This document shows positions 1-12,011 of a stretch of DNA of 64,000 nt, piece by piece; the first letter of the stretch is position 1, and each line of letters begins with the position of its first letter. The position numbers were made by a program, and so were the translations under genes. Source of the DNA: Datisca glomerata (lineage: Eukaryota > Streptophyta > Magnoliopsida > Cucurbitales > Datiscaceae); the NCBI GenBank assembly GCA_003255025.1, contig QANY01008662.1:1299763-1363762 (forward strand), in the 5' to 3' direction. The notes beneath the pieces are model-generated. The model was given only the letters and a program-made list of their open reading frames with translations. It was not told the origin of the DNA and did not search any database.

Positions 1-1365
1 GCAAAATCTCATGTGAAATCATTACATTATCAATAATATGACGACCAGGAGTAAAAGCACTTTGACTAACTCCTAGAATCTTATCAATGACTCTTTTAAG
101 ACGATTAGTAAGAATCTTAGAGATAATTTTATAAGAGATATTACAAAGACTAATAAGATGAAGCTGAGACATATTCCTAGGACAATTCACTTTCAGAATG
201 AGTACAATGTGCGTATGTTTAATGTCAGAAGGAAAAGAGCAAGTATTAAAAAACCTTTGTTCCAAAGTGATAACATTCGAACTGGTGATATTCTAATTTT
301 GATGAAAGAAGGCCGCGGTGAAACCATCAGGACCTGGAGATTTGGAAGGGTGGATGCCTTGAACTGTTGGTTGAATCTCATTGACTGTGACTTCTTCATC
401 CAGAATAAATATGTCATCGTCATCAAGACAACATTCACAATTCACCAACACCGACTCAATCAAGTCTACACTAGGGTGAGAAGAAAGAATAGGTTCTGAT
501 AATACTCTAAGGAAATATTTTGAACATCTTTAGAATTAGTAAACCAAACCTCATTCTTATCTTCCAACCCAAAAATTCGGTTGTTTCTTCTCCTTCCCTT
601 GACCTTCACGTGAAAAAAAGAAATGTTTCTGTCACCATTTTGGAGCCATAAAACATGAGCCCTATCCTTCCAATATTTCTCTTCTTGAATAACTGCTTCC
701 TGATAGTCTTATTCTAACGAACGAACCTCTTTAAAATCCACCAAATCGTGAAAATAAGGTTTCGTAAGCTTTGCATGCGTCAACTTCTGTAATCTACTAG
801 AATTAGCAGTATTTTTCTCTTCCTCCATTAAACAATAGAATTACTGGTTCTAGCAGTTTTATCAGAGGATCTAACCGTCACTAGTATCATACCCCTCTGA
901 CGCCCACGCAGATTTAATCAGCTCTCTATGTTCTTCAAACTCAAACCATCTCCTATCATACTTGAACTGATGCGTGTATCTTATCCTCTCATTAACTGTA
1001 TCTGGCAATAACGCCAAATGGTACGAACTAGGAGATGTTAAATGATAGAGCCTCGCAAATTGATAATCGTGAAGCCAATCCGGATGGGTAAAACATCTAT
1101 CCAGTCTCTCCTTAATCAGATTCGGATAATCATGCTTGTTAATCCATGTTAAGAGCAGACCCACAAAGTCAATATCCACCAGGTTACAGTTGTTTGCCAA
1201 ATCCAATGGTAAACTAAAATGATTGGGATCTTGGGCATTACCTCCAAATTTCTTGTTAGAACGCATCAGATCATTAAAATCCCCAATAACAATGCAAGCC
1301 TCAGAACAAGCTTTAATACGATTGCCAAGAGAGATTAACTGTATATATCTATTATTCATAGGCAT
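1..1365 (-). pseudogene. 5'-truncated LINE retrotransposon (endonuclease and start of RT)
   Basis: Decayed non-LTR retrotransposon, running off the left edge of the window. The open stretch 871-1365 (minus) encodes part of an endonuclease/exonuclease/phosphatase domain: CIVIGDFND (the catalytic GDFN motif), then LTWINKHDYPN and ERLDRCFTHPDW, the usual C-terminal motifs of plant L1-type endonucleases. The frame is then broken, and the minus strand at the window edge reads AFTPGRHIIDNVMISHE, the conserved start of the LINE reverse transcriptase. The N-terminal endonuclease and any ORF1 are absent beyond about 1370, so the copy is 5'-truncated, as is common for LINEs. Frameshifts and stops in 1-870 show it is inactive. 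Family assignment is secure; the 3' end lies outside the window. Confidence 0.88.
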
Positions 1366-2907
1366 GTATGATCTATAAATAATTTTTAGATTTTTAAAAA
1401 TCTAACCCAATTGTTCTTTAACAGATTTTTTTAAAAAAAATCTTTTAGATGTTCTAATCCAAACAAAATGAAATTGTGAGACTAATAATGCCAAAAATTG
1501 GTAAGACAACAAATATATACATGAAATATATAAAAATCTAATTAACACTAATAATATAAAAATCCGAATTTAACACTTTCATTTATGACACAAAATCCAT
1601 AAAATGTTATTATATACATGAGATATATCATACGACATAATATGAATTATGTAATTATTTTCATTTATTGGTCCATTTTATTTCTATAAGTACTTATGTA
1701 ATTCATGAAAATAATTATTTCTAAATAATCTCCAATAATCATTTATTTAATTTTTTTTCATTAAATGCATATTTGTTTAAAGATTGAGCAATCCCTTATT
1801 TTTAGGGAATTAGTTGGTGATTTTTAAGAAAATATACATTTATTAATAAAATAAATAAATATAAATTCAGAATAATCATATTTTTTAACGTAGAATATTG
1901 TTGTTTTATAGTTCATAAGTTTTTCACCAAATGCATTTTCTTAAGATGGAGCTTTTCTTTAATTTTTAGAAGAATTAGTGGTGATTTTTAGATAAATATG
2001 TGTATAATAATCAAATAAATAAATATAAATTTAAAATAAATGTATTACAAATTATTTTCGGAAATATATTCACATATTTTTGTTTAGATAAGGAAACATA
2101 TATATATATATATTGCAATAATTATTTACATAAAGATTTTTATAACTACTTATGAATATATTAATAATTATTTGAGTAAATTCGTCATTACTATGATAAT
2201 AGTTATTTACATAAATTTTACATTAAAAATGATAAAAAGATTATTAACAATAATATTTAGTAGTATCGGTTGATATATACTGATTATATTACGAAAATAA
2301 TAAAAGTATACATTAATATTGAGAAATATGCGATCTTATTGTTTCTGTAGAAATAATAGTAAAACATTATTATTTATTGTTAAATAGGTATATTTGAAAT
2401 TAATTAAAAAATTATTATTTATAATTAAAGATAATAATCCAATCTTTTAATTTTCAAGTAACTAAAATAAATAAATCTTATTTTTCTACGATTCAAAATT
2501 TAAAAATTATTTAGTCTAGATATTAACTAGGATAAATGATAATTAAATAAAGATAGTTGATGAGACATTATAATAAACATAGTTTATAATTTTGTTAACT
2601 TTTTCTAAAACAGTTATTTTTCTACTAGGATAAATGATAATTAAATAAAGATAGTTGATGAGACATTATAATAAACATAGTTTATAATTTTGTTAACTTT
2701 TTCTAAAACAGTTATTTTTCTAATTATTGTTATTACTGATTATTTAATAAAATAAAGTTTTAAATTATATATTTACCTAAAAACCCTTTTTATTTTTTAA
2801 TCTTTTAAAATATCACACTTTCAAGAACTCATTAAACGACCCTATGTGCATTCATTGTTGAGATTTTTAACGTCTAACTGCATATACTGGTTATGAGTTT
2901 TATGAAT
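1366..2907. other. gene-free AT-rich stretch
   Basis: Very AT-rich intergenic DNA between the LINE and the next repeat. No open frame resembling a gene is seen on either strand. It contains the exact 98-bp tandem duplication listed separately. Confidence 0.7.
2526..2721. repeat. exact 98-bp tandem duplication
   Basis: Two adjacent 98-bp units, 2526-2623 and 2624-2721, each beginning ACTAGGATAAATG and ending with ACAGTTATTTTTCT. I see no difference between the two copies, which points to a recent local duplication in otherwise old-looking DNA. An assembly artefact is the alternative. Confidence 0.9.
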
Positions 2908-3410
2908 AGGGGTGGGTTCAGTCTTGTTTTTAAGATAAAAACTAGATCAAACCGAAATTCACGATCTTACCATAAAATTAATTAAGCAGACTAATTATGT
3001 ACATATGAACTGAACCAAAAAAAATTTTTTGCTATAAAAATGATTAAAAAGATTAATTATGTACATATAAACTCAATAACAGATCGATTCGGTTGGATTT
3101 CACACTCCACAAACTTTTTTTTCATTTTTCAAAAACATCCATCAATGAATTTAATTATATATGTTCTAAAAAATTTTATTGTGTTCGTAAATTACAATAA
3201 AAACTCACAATTTAAATCACAACAAGACATTAAAGAGACATCAGAAAAAAAAATTAGAGAATGGAGGAGCATAAACTATCAGTTCGGTAAAAAATGAGAG
3301 AAAATTTAAACAGAACAGAAAGTTCAATTTTTTTAAATCTAAGACTGAACCTCACAATAAACTAATAAACCGACATAACCAATTCTTTTGTGTCGGTTTT
3401 TGCACACCCT
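2908..3410. mobile_element. MITE-like repeat with AGGGGTG / CACACCCT ends
   Basis: Begins AGGGGTGGGTTCAGTC and ends GGTTTTTGCACACCCT, so the ends are imperfect inverted repeats of the AGGGGTG...CACCCCT type seen in hAT-like non-autonomous elements. The interior is AT-rich with repeated CGGTT/AACCG motifs and no coding capacity. A second element of the same general style is at 27388-27783. No clear target duplication was found, so the class is inferred. Confidence 0.45.
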
Positions 3411-3962
3411 GGTATCGAGCCAGCTTAATGGAGCCAGCTTTTAATGGACACACTGACATGAGTAAATTACAGAACTTGTTTTATTTGACAAAAAAAATCC
3501 CAAAATAAGGAAAAAAAACTTACTTCAAAAACAAAATCATGAAAAACGAAATTTTAATTGAAATCTTGAGAAAAATGAACCAAAGCTGGGAAAAAACATT
3601 ATGCAGCTGATTAATTTCAGAAGGAAAGCAGCATTATTCTGGAAACAACGCCACATTTGTAATTATATAAAACATAAATTCTAAAAAAGAAGGATGATTA
3701 AACAAACATGATTCAGTCACCAACGAGGTAATATATATTTGATTAGATCCACTGTATTGATATCCTGAGGGACTAAATTATTATGAAGACTCTCCAAGTT
3801 TGTACAACCACTGTATATAAAGCATAACAAAGCTACTACATATGCATGCATACCAGCAAATAGAAACATAAAAATATCCCTATACTAGCCAACACAACAG
3901 CATTTTATATTTAGATGATTTAGAACTTTCGACGCATACAGACAAATTTTTATTTATTTCAT
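3411..3962. other. intergenic; probable 3' UTR of the ARD gene
   Basis: No coding potential. The part next to 3963 is probably the 3' UTR of the minus-strand acireductone dioxygenase gene. The short direct repeat GAGCCAGCTT occurs twice near 3420-3440. Confidence 0.55.
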
Positions 3963-6459
3963 TCATGCTGCAGCATTGACCTCTTGACTCCCAACTTTCT
4001 TGTTCACAAAAGCCTTAAGATACTCCTCCCTACAAAACAAAGAGGTGCATACCTTAAAAGTCAGCTATTTACGGAAGCGCACCCAAAAAGGGCAAAAAAT
4101 GGCTGCACCATCCATACCTTGCTGGAAGATGATCATGAGGACGGTTAAATGGGGTCCAAACAGGGTCACCGACAAACAGCCGCATAGCCTGCATTATGTT
4201 ACTTTGTGTTCAAAGACTTATCCTCTTAAATACTTAATCTCTCTAATATATAGTTAGAGTCAGTGAGTCACATGCAGACATAGGCATCAATATGCCACGT
4301 TTTTCTTTGAATCAGTATTAATACCACTCTTCTAACATGTCTACTTACTGAACATTCACATCCTTATGTGACATTTACAGTTCCAGTTTGAGAACGAGTT
4401 CAAGAGATATGAAGAGACACTACAACAGGAAGTGAAGAACAGGGACTTGAATCCTTAAACAATACTCTCCTTGTTCCCACCGTATAATAAACCATATGAG
4501 CCTCACTCTCCCATAGAAGAGAGTGAACACATAACATGGAAGCCTATAGAAACGAGCATTTAAGAGTGCAAAAGAACTGTAAAGAAAGTAGGCAACGCAG
4601 GTTTTTGAAACAACTTTGTTTAAGAAAGAGAAAATGTGGGAAAGGGACAGCGATCTGTCTTCAAACACACAAACAGCTCACTTAATACACTACCTTGATG
4701 TAATTGTCTGTGTCCAGCGTAAAGCGATGGTAAATTCCAGCAGGCAAAACAATCAATCCTCCCTTCTTCACCCATACACGGATCCATTTTTCATCAAGGT
4801 CCCTGACATCAAAATAACCTTCGCCAGAAAGTAAGAATCAGCAATCTTTGGACCGTAAACTCAGGATGACAAACAATGATAAAAACAACATATGGTCCTA
4901 CCACTTCCTGCCACACAGTAGCGGATCTCCTCATCGGTGTGAAGGTGCTCCTCGAAGAAGTTCTTAATCTTCTCTTCATAATTTGGCAGCTTCTCTGGGA
5001 AAACCTCACAAAAGTCCTGAACATAAATTTATGAGGTCAAATTACAAACAAGTATGCAATATTTAGCTGAAATCAAATTATTGAGAAGAAATTAATCAGT
5101 TTCACATAGTGAAAGTAATTACTCAACAATATGTTATTCCATTACCTTGTTTAGCCCAATGTTTAAAATTTTCAAATATAGACATTCCAGGAATATGTAT
5201 TACTCCTAGGCTTTGCTTAATGAATGTTGTGGAGAAAAGAGTACACGAGTAAAAAGGTATCAATAGCAGAAAATCTTGCTTAAATGAAAAGATTGAAAAA
5301 AGAAAGAAAATGATATTAACATAAATAAGATGGCCGAAAACAAACCGTATAGGAGTAACCACGCTCTTCACGAATCTTCTTCAACTCCTCATCTGTTTCA
5401 TACTTATCAGCATCTAGTTTCCAGCTGAGGACTCCAAGTTCTGAAAGTTCATCATAATTGCCACGAAAAAATTAGTTGAAGACGCAAGCTAATAGCCTGG
5501 TAATACTAATTCTTCAAGAGAAACTAACCGGCAAGTTGGTCCAGGGATAAAAATTCCTTGGGTTCTCGGTGATGGGGAAGCCTCTGATCTTCTTCACTAT
5601 CATCCATATACCATGCCTGAATAACTTCCTCTCTTGGATCCTGTGGAGGAGAAGTTTTGATGATATAATCCGCAACAACGAACTCAACTTAAATACGGAA
5701 ATATTAAGCCCATCACAGATAAAAAAAAATAGGATTGAAAATTCTAACATACAAAAAATGCAATATTAGTCTTTAACAGCTGCATTCCAACAAGGTAACT
5801 TTCAGACTGTCACCAAAATAAACATGCATGCACAATCACATGATATCCTAAAGTCAACAAGTTCAATCTCAAAAGCAGAGATCTGGTCTTGAAAAGCTCA
5901 TCCGGGAGGAGTAACAAGAAAGCATTTCTCCACAAATATTGCCAACGGCTTTCATGTCTAACATGCATAAACTTTTCAACAACAAAGGAAGCTTCAGGAT
6001 ACACAGTAAGAGGGGAAAACGTATAAAGATTCAAAATCAACTACATCGGTAAACATATATGCTGATCATATCAATCTTCATTAAGCTAATTAACGTAATG
6101 AATGCTAATACAGATTACAATCTTCATACAAAGTTACCCTAAAAATTTGCAATGATCAAAGAAGTCACAAAGATTGAACTTACTTCCAATTCTACGATAC
6201 CAAATAAAATCTCCAAGGCATATCAATGAGGTAAAGACAATTAGGACAACACATACTTATCCAATTATAGGAAAAAACCCAAGTAATTCAGCATCCTAAA
6301 AAGACCTTCTCCAAAACAATCCACCACAGAAACATAACTGAGGGACGAACCAAACCTTTCTGGGAAAATAAAAAGAAAATAAATTTCCGGGGAACGAGAC
6401 GGAAAAAGATGACATGCAGAAAGGGGAAAAGAGAAAAGTACCTTCAGAGGGACACCCAT
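3963..6459 (-). CDS. ARD: acireductone dioxygenase (ARD), 7 coding exons
   Basis: Enzyme of the methionine salvage (Yang) cycle. It oxidises acireductone; with Fe it gives the methionine precursor KMTB plus formate, with Ni an off-pathway set of products. Coding exons on the minus strand: 6442-6459, 5529-5640, 5346-5440, 4902-5016, 4694-4818, 4118-4188 and 3963-4029. All junctions are GT-AG with agreeing phases, giving 200 residues, the usual plant length. The cupin metal site is complete: [12 protein letters not shown] supplies His99, His101 and Glu105, and GIYHRF supplies His144. N-terminal [16 protein letters not shown] and C-terminal [18 protein letters not shown] are family hallmarks. 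The first coding exon holds only six codons (MGVPLK) and is followed by an 801-bp intron. Its start was chosen because the exon joins in phase and has a normal donor; it is the least certain part. Confidence 0.95.
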
Positions 6460-7008
6460 CTTGCTCTGTTGCTGCAGCTGTAAGACTAAAAACTCTCCGA
6501 ACGCTTTGACACAACGCGAGAGGGCCACAGGAAGGAACTTAAAGACGTCGTTTGAAAGTAAAAGACGAAAAAGCACTTGCGGTTTTTGCGCGGGTTGTCC
6601 AGGTTAGTTGTATCCTATCTCACAGGGGATATCATTGTGTGTGGTTGTGGTCTCTGGGCGAAGATGACACTGCTTACCCGCCTTTACGCCGAAGGGCTTT
6701 TGACATTTTTATGGCTTTTTCATGGATCGATCATTCGAGCATAATATTTCGTGAATTTTTAGGATCTATTTATTAGGTATGGTTGATCAAATAATTCTTT
6801 GCTTATTTTATCGTATTTTTTTCAATTCAAAATTTGACGGAATTAAAACATAAATGATCAATGATCAATGATCAATTATGCATATTTTAAAAGTTCAAAT
6901 GTGATTTTACGCATTGTGGTTGTAAATTATCAATGACCTAAAATTTATGTGTCTAAATTGAATTCAGGTATTTTCAGATTCTAATTCTATAGAGGCTAAA
7001 GAAGAGTT
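6460..7008. other. ARD 5' UTR/promoter region
   Basis: Upstream of the ARD start codon on the minus strand, bounded by the SINE. It should hold the ARD leader and promoter. No other gene is seen. Confidence 0.55.
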
Positions 7009-7131
7009 CTTTTTTTTTCTAAGGTTATATTATAAATTTAAAAAAAGAGAGAGAAAAATATGACTCGAACCCACGAACTCTAGAATATGAGTGTATGAGT
7101 TTAACCAACCGCTCCAACCTAACTTATTGGG
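7009..7131 (-). mobile_element. tRNA-derived SINE with target duplication
   Basis: Read on the minus strand, this 123-bp segment has an A-box-like TTGGAGCGGTTGG and, about 35 bp on, a B-box GGGTTCGAGTC, the internal RNA polymerase III promoter of tRNA-derived SINEs. It ends in a short poly(A) tail (a T-run in plus at 7010-7018). It is flanked by 12-bp direct repeats, TAAAGAAGAGTT (6997-7008) and TAAAAAAGAGTT (7132-7143), differing at one base, as expected of a target-site duplication placed directly next to the tail. It lies between ARD and PEAPOD. Confidence 0.75.
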
Positions 7132-8000
7132 TAAAAAAGAGTTGAAAATTCATTTTTAAAGTAAAAAAGATACATGTTATAATTTTCTTTGGGAGAATTT
7201 TGGGAATAAGTCATATTAGGCTTTTTATTATTTGACTTACCTAAACGAGTCGTTAACAATCTCAGTTGTTTAGGAACAGCCTGATTTCTCCTCCTCTCTG
7301 TTTTCTTTTCTTCTTTTCTTTTCTTGGTTTTGGGATTTCTATATTGATCTTTTCCGCCTCTGAGATTACAGTAAGGAAATGAAGCGTATAAAGGAAACAA
7401 TGAAGCTTATAAAGGAAACAGATTTTCTGTCCTTCACTTTTAAACAGCAAATAACAGTTACTTTTATCTGAGTCATCTGTTTTGATCTGAATAGTCTTGA
7501 TAAAAGTCCATGATTTGATTTATTTTCTGTTTTTCTTATATCAGAACTGTCCCAATCCGATTAAACTTCCCCTCTGCTGAGGGGCAAACCGCATAGGATC
7601 TCAATCAGATAAAGTAGATGCCTTTAGCAAACCGAGAGGTGGAAGAAACGAAAAGGTTGACTTGACTTGATTAGATTGATGTTATTGTTATTCTACGGTT
7701 TGACAGCATTTGCATAAAAAACTTAACTTTGGCAGCCAAGACATTAGCATATGATAATGAGTCATGCTCTATATCAAACTTGATATCGTAGAATGTGAAA
7801 GCAAAGTTGCAAATTGTGGTCTTCAGATACTCAAAATGAATTGAATTTCGTATCACTGATATAAATTTCGCATTAGACAAACAAAAAGGGTCAATTTTTC
7901 AATATGATAAACAATCAAACCTCTTCAGAATTCTCAACAAGTGAGATTCAACATGGTGGGTTATACTTTTACCACTTCCCATTCACTCATGAAAGCATAT

Positions 8001-8100
8001 AGATTAACTATTATATCAATTTAAAGCAATGGAAGACTGTTCTATATTGCTAAAATTCTTTATAAAACGAGATTAACTATTATATTAATTTAAAGCAATG
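8001..8100. repeat. 31-bp direct repeat, 69 bp apart
   Basis: AGATTAACTATTATAT begins at 8001 and again at 8070; the 31-bp copies (8001-8031, 8070-8100) differ at one base. Confidence 0.8.
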
Positions 8101-8164
8101 CTACCATGGGACATAATTCGATATAAAACTTGAGAATTACCCGCCTGCCTTAGTACATCTCAAT

Positions 8165-8224
8165 CCAAGAAGCCTGGACACTAAGAAGAAGATGCCAAGA
8201 AGCCTGGAAATTAAGGAGAAGATG
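8165..8224. repeat. 30-bp tandem repeat, two units
   Basis: Units 8165-8194 and 8195-8224 both begin CCAAGAAGCCTGGA and end GAGAAGATG or AAGAAGATG. No gene is associated with them. Confidence 0.75.
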
Positions 8225-8420
8225 CCTAGTTGTCCTAGTGAAAGCCAGATGATTCCCGAGAATTTACAAAATTGATCAGGTGATCTGAAACTCATAGCAT
8301 ACGAACGTAAAAACTCTCCCAGTAGGATCCCCAGAGTCGAAAATTAGTGGAGGATTACACTGACAGAAGGTTTGAATTTGTCTTCGACAACCATTGCGGG
8401 AGCTCAATGCATCTTCAAAC

Positions 8421-11400
8421 TCAGAACTCGTGGACATCTACAGCAGACCGTAGCACCCAAAAACATTCATTTTGAACAGAAGAGTACAGGATGATCAGCT
8501 CGCAATGCATTGGAACTTACAAATCTTTTTTGTTCATTCAACTTAGTCAAGTAGAAGCAGCTCCAATTTTCAAAGAGGCTTATCACTACTTTTAGAGAGT
8601 CAATAATCGCAGTGTTTCATTAAAAGAGTGATTCCTACAATCTAAGGAATAGGAACCTCCAAATTTGCAAAATCAAATCAACAAACTTGCTAATGGTAAC
8701 AGTAAATAATCTTCCCTCACATCTTTATAATCAATCCAATTCACGCTGATAGTTTTGATAATGAGATTTGATATGTGATTTGTTATAAGTTACTTATATA
8801 TTTAGTATGCACTGCTAAATGCTAAAAGTAAGTCGGTGAAAATCGTTTACCTTTGACGTTAAGGTCAACTGGAAGACAGGCAATCTTTGGCCGATTATCA
8901 GCCGTTCTACCGTATGCTTGCTGTGGAAGTCCAGGTTGGGATGGGGGGCTCATAGTATTCCAGCTTGAATTTTCATTTGAGACGTGTATCTTTACATGAT
9001 GGTTCACATAAGCCTCTAAGCTTGAACTCAAACCCACATTTTTCTTGTTTTTCACTCTTCCCCTGCCAGAAATAAAAAAGGAAGAATGAAAGGGAGTGAT
9101 TGATGGCTTCAAAAGTATTCCAGTATGGAAAACATGACAGAATTTGATCTCTTGCATATGGGAAATGATAATTCATTAATTATTACCTGTCTTTTCGCTT
9201 TTCAAGATACCTCTGCAATGAGACTTTCCTGTTTGCCTGGCCCTCTACATCTTCACAAAGCCCACCAAACAAAGTGTTTAAAAGACAAGTTCAAATATAA
9301 ATTGTCAGGTTTATCAAGAAGAATGCTTTAAGTGAAGTCTGTAATTTTGTTAAAAGCGTATTCTTTTTTCAAGTGGTTAAAACCATATTCATTGGTAATG
9401 TGGGAGGTGGAGAAAATTGGACAGCGTTTGGTGGTGAACTTACAGAAAGTTTTGCCATATTATGCATTCAAGGTTAATTTAGCGTGAATGAAAATGATGG
9501 TCAAGTTGTGATGATGTTATACTTTTCTTTCTTCCTTCACTACTTTCGGGGCATAAAAAGTCAAGGCAGCTGAAAAACTGCCAAAGCAGTGCTTGATTCC
9601 TTAGAAAGCTGGATGACCGTCCTTATATCTGAGGTGGTTAAATGGTTGCGGTGCTAGCAGCCTTGTCAAACCGCCGGCATCTAGGTACCGTCAAAACCAA
9701 GCATGCAGCTAGAAACTAAGCCTATGAGTAAGCTTTAGAGAATGAAAAGACCTTAACGTGTAGGAAAAAATCAGTATATAATATTAATATCCTTGCCACC
9801 TAAAACTTACAGCAAGTTTACTTTTCTTAACATAAAAGTCTACAATCTTTCTGCATGTATGAGAGCAATAGTGCTCAAATACTGGTTTAAACCTTGTATA
9901 ACTACTTTGAAAGGGCAAGTCTTACTTACAAGTATCACGACATTCTTTCTCGCAATGCAGCTGAGAGGGTTCGATCACCTTTTCTGTAAATTCAGATAAA
10001 ACCATCAATTACCTAGCCTAACTAGTCTTGAAACATTTTATGTTTTTTAAAATTTTGAATCACACTTATGAGAGTATATGAACTATTGAGAGCTTCACTC
10101 TTAGCAAAATCAAATTGCTGGGCTTCATAATTTGAAACTTGTAAAAAATTGCAATGAAAAGGGCAAAAACAGCCAGGATATGAACACTATAAAGCTTGTC
10201 TAACAGTTTCAGTTTGGATTCCAAGAAATAATTTTCAAATGCAGAATATGCAACCTGTTATGAATATCAAAGGAAGTGAATGATATCCAGAATAGTTCAA
10301 ACTATACATAGGTACGATTCTTAATTAATATGATAATATTTGATGAAAGACTAATATGGAAGATCCTTCTGTGCCAAGTGCTACCTGTTTGCATGTGGTC
10401 ATTAATAGCGACAGTAGGAGGAAAAGGCCCTTCGCTGTCATTTGCACTTTGTAGTTGAAATGGAAAAGGCCGAAGTGCAGCAGCACTTCCCCCAAATGGA
10501 TCATCCTGTGGGAAATGGATCGGACTAGCTGCAAGATGCATGATTGCACGTGCCTGCAAATCCATTTATATGGCTGCAATGCATTGGAAAACATACTTGC
10601 TGTTGGAATTGTCTCCAGTAACCCATGCAAAGGTAGGCTTACCTTGTCAGGTGGCACTCCATCGTACACATTCACCTTCCCACCGTAGAAAATTGTCAGT
10701 TGCCCAAGTGATGCAGTTGTCATACACTGACTTCTGCGGCCACATTTTTTCAGAAAAATTATGTTCAACACTATCTGGAAATAACTAGAGCAGAATGCCC
10801 AACACAGATTGATAAAATATGGAATCTATTCGACAGACATAGCCAGATATGCCACGCATACTCGTATACGCAAATGGATGTCTGTTATCTGTTAACACAC
10901 ACATTTTTGTGAACTATGGCTCTATTAATCAGTGAAGTCATGAACTATGATTCTACTGCACAATAAATACCAAACTGCACAATACCTTACACACTACTAT
11001 AAACCACCTTCCAGAAACACATAGAGCACGAACTTACCAATTTCTTACAATGCACTCGATAAACTAGACGAGTTCAGTTGGTTACAGTTAAAAAAGGTCA
11101 AAGTCTATGCCAGACAGCCTCTTGTTACACCCCCATTCCACTATCAAAAGCGATGTTACTGAAAGATGAAAATAATTGCGGATATACACCTGGGACTGGT
11201 GGCTTTGCTATCTGGGTCAGCGATTGGGTCCTCCGAGGCAGATTTTAGAGGTTCTGATCTGCTATCCGGAACTGGCTCGTCCACCGATACCTGTATCTCG
11301 ACATTATCGCTTGGTTCTCTTGCTGAATCACTTGGATACGAAGTTACCTGTACAGAAACATGTAGACAGAAGGATTAACAGCCTCTAGATATTCTCGTAA

Positions 11401-12011
11401 GAGTAAAACAACATTGACGACAGTCCATAGCAACCAAGGGAATTTTGCGATTGGTAGCTATATGTATAAAGATCTCCTTTCTTTATTCTGCCTTCTGAGG
11501 TCAAACCTCGGCTAAACTCTAATCAGTTCAGCTTCTCGTCTCTTGCCGTACAAAGTTGAAACGCATAATAAGTTTATTTCAATTTTCAGACAATGAGAAA
11601 TTACAAGGGCACTCACACGCGGGGGAATGACAACCTTCCTGAGAGAGGCGGTGCTGGAATCGTCGCACGGTTCGAGCAAAGCTTTCAGGGAAATAACCTG
11701 CTGGATCGCCTGAGATTTGTTCCAGGAAGGCCTGCGCATTCCTGATAAAAAAACGTGTCGCCACTTCCTTAGTCACATCGTTTCAGATTTTCGCCAACAT
11801 AGAATTATTAAATAGTGAGTTCCTTGATTTCCGGCATCGGATGAAAAGGGGACAAGAACTTAAAAATCAAAAGAAAAAAAAAAAGACCTTTGTCTTTGAG
11901 ATACTTTCGGCAATCTTCGCGGGTCAGCTGGGAAATATCATCCTCCGTCAGTTGATTGAGGGGTTTGTCCAGAATCGACCGGAACGCCGTCGTTCCGGCA
12001 CTCATTGCCAT
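8421..12011 (-). CDS. PPD: PEAPOD (TIFY4-type) transcriptional regulator, 9 coding exons
   Basis: Nuclear TIFY-family repressor that limits meristemoid proliferation and so leaf and seed size, acting with KIX adaptors and TOPLESS. Minus-strand exons: 11888-12011, 11617-11741, 11190-11347, 10643-10733, 10385-10553, 9930-9983, 9187-9250, 8851-9062 and 8421-8437; all phases agree, giving 337 residues. The PPD domain is at the N terminus (DDISQLTREDCRKYL then MRRPSWNKSQAIQQV). TIFYGG is at residues 149-154, with KVNVYDGVPPDKARAIMH after it. The diverged Jas-like motif RKVSLQRYLEKRKDR is at about 248-262. The C terminus LPVDLNVK is shared with known PPD proteins. The last exon is only 17 nt (DVHEF-stop). 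If its intron is not removed, translation instead ends GKRFSPTYF with a stop at 8822, so the final residues are less certain. Confidence 0.95.

Larger units (their letters stand above)
7132..8420. other. intergenic; PEAPOD 3' side
   Basis: No convincing gene. The right part is probably the 3' UTR of the minus-strand PEAPOD gene. Holds two short duplications listed separately. Confidence 0.55.

Noticed and set aside
158..499. 113-residue plus-strand frame
   Set aside because: It lies antisense to LINE reverse transcriptase sequence; a shadow frame.
10455..10788. Plus-strand frames opposite the PEAPOD TIFY exons
   Set aside because: Shadows of the minus-strand coding exons.
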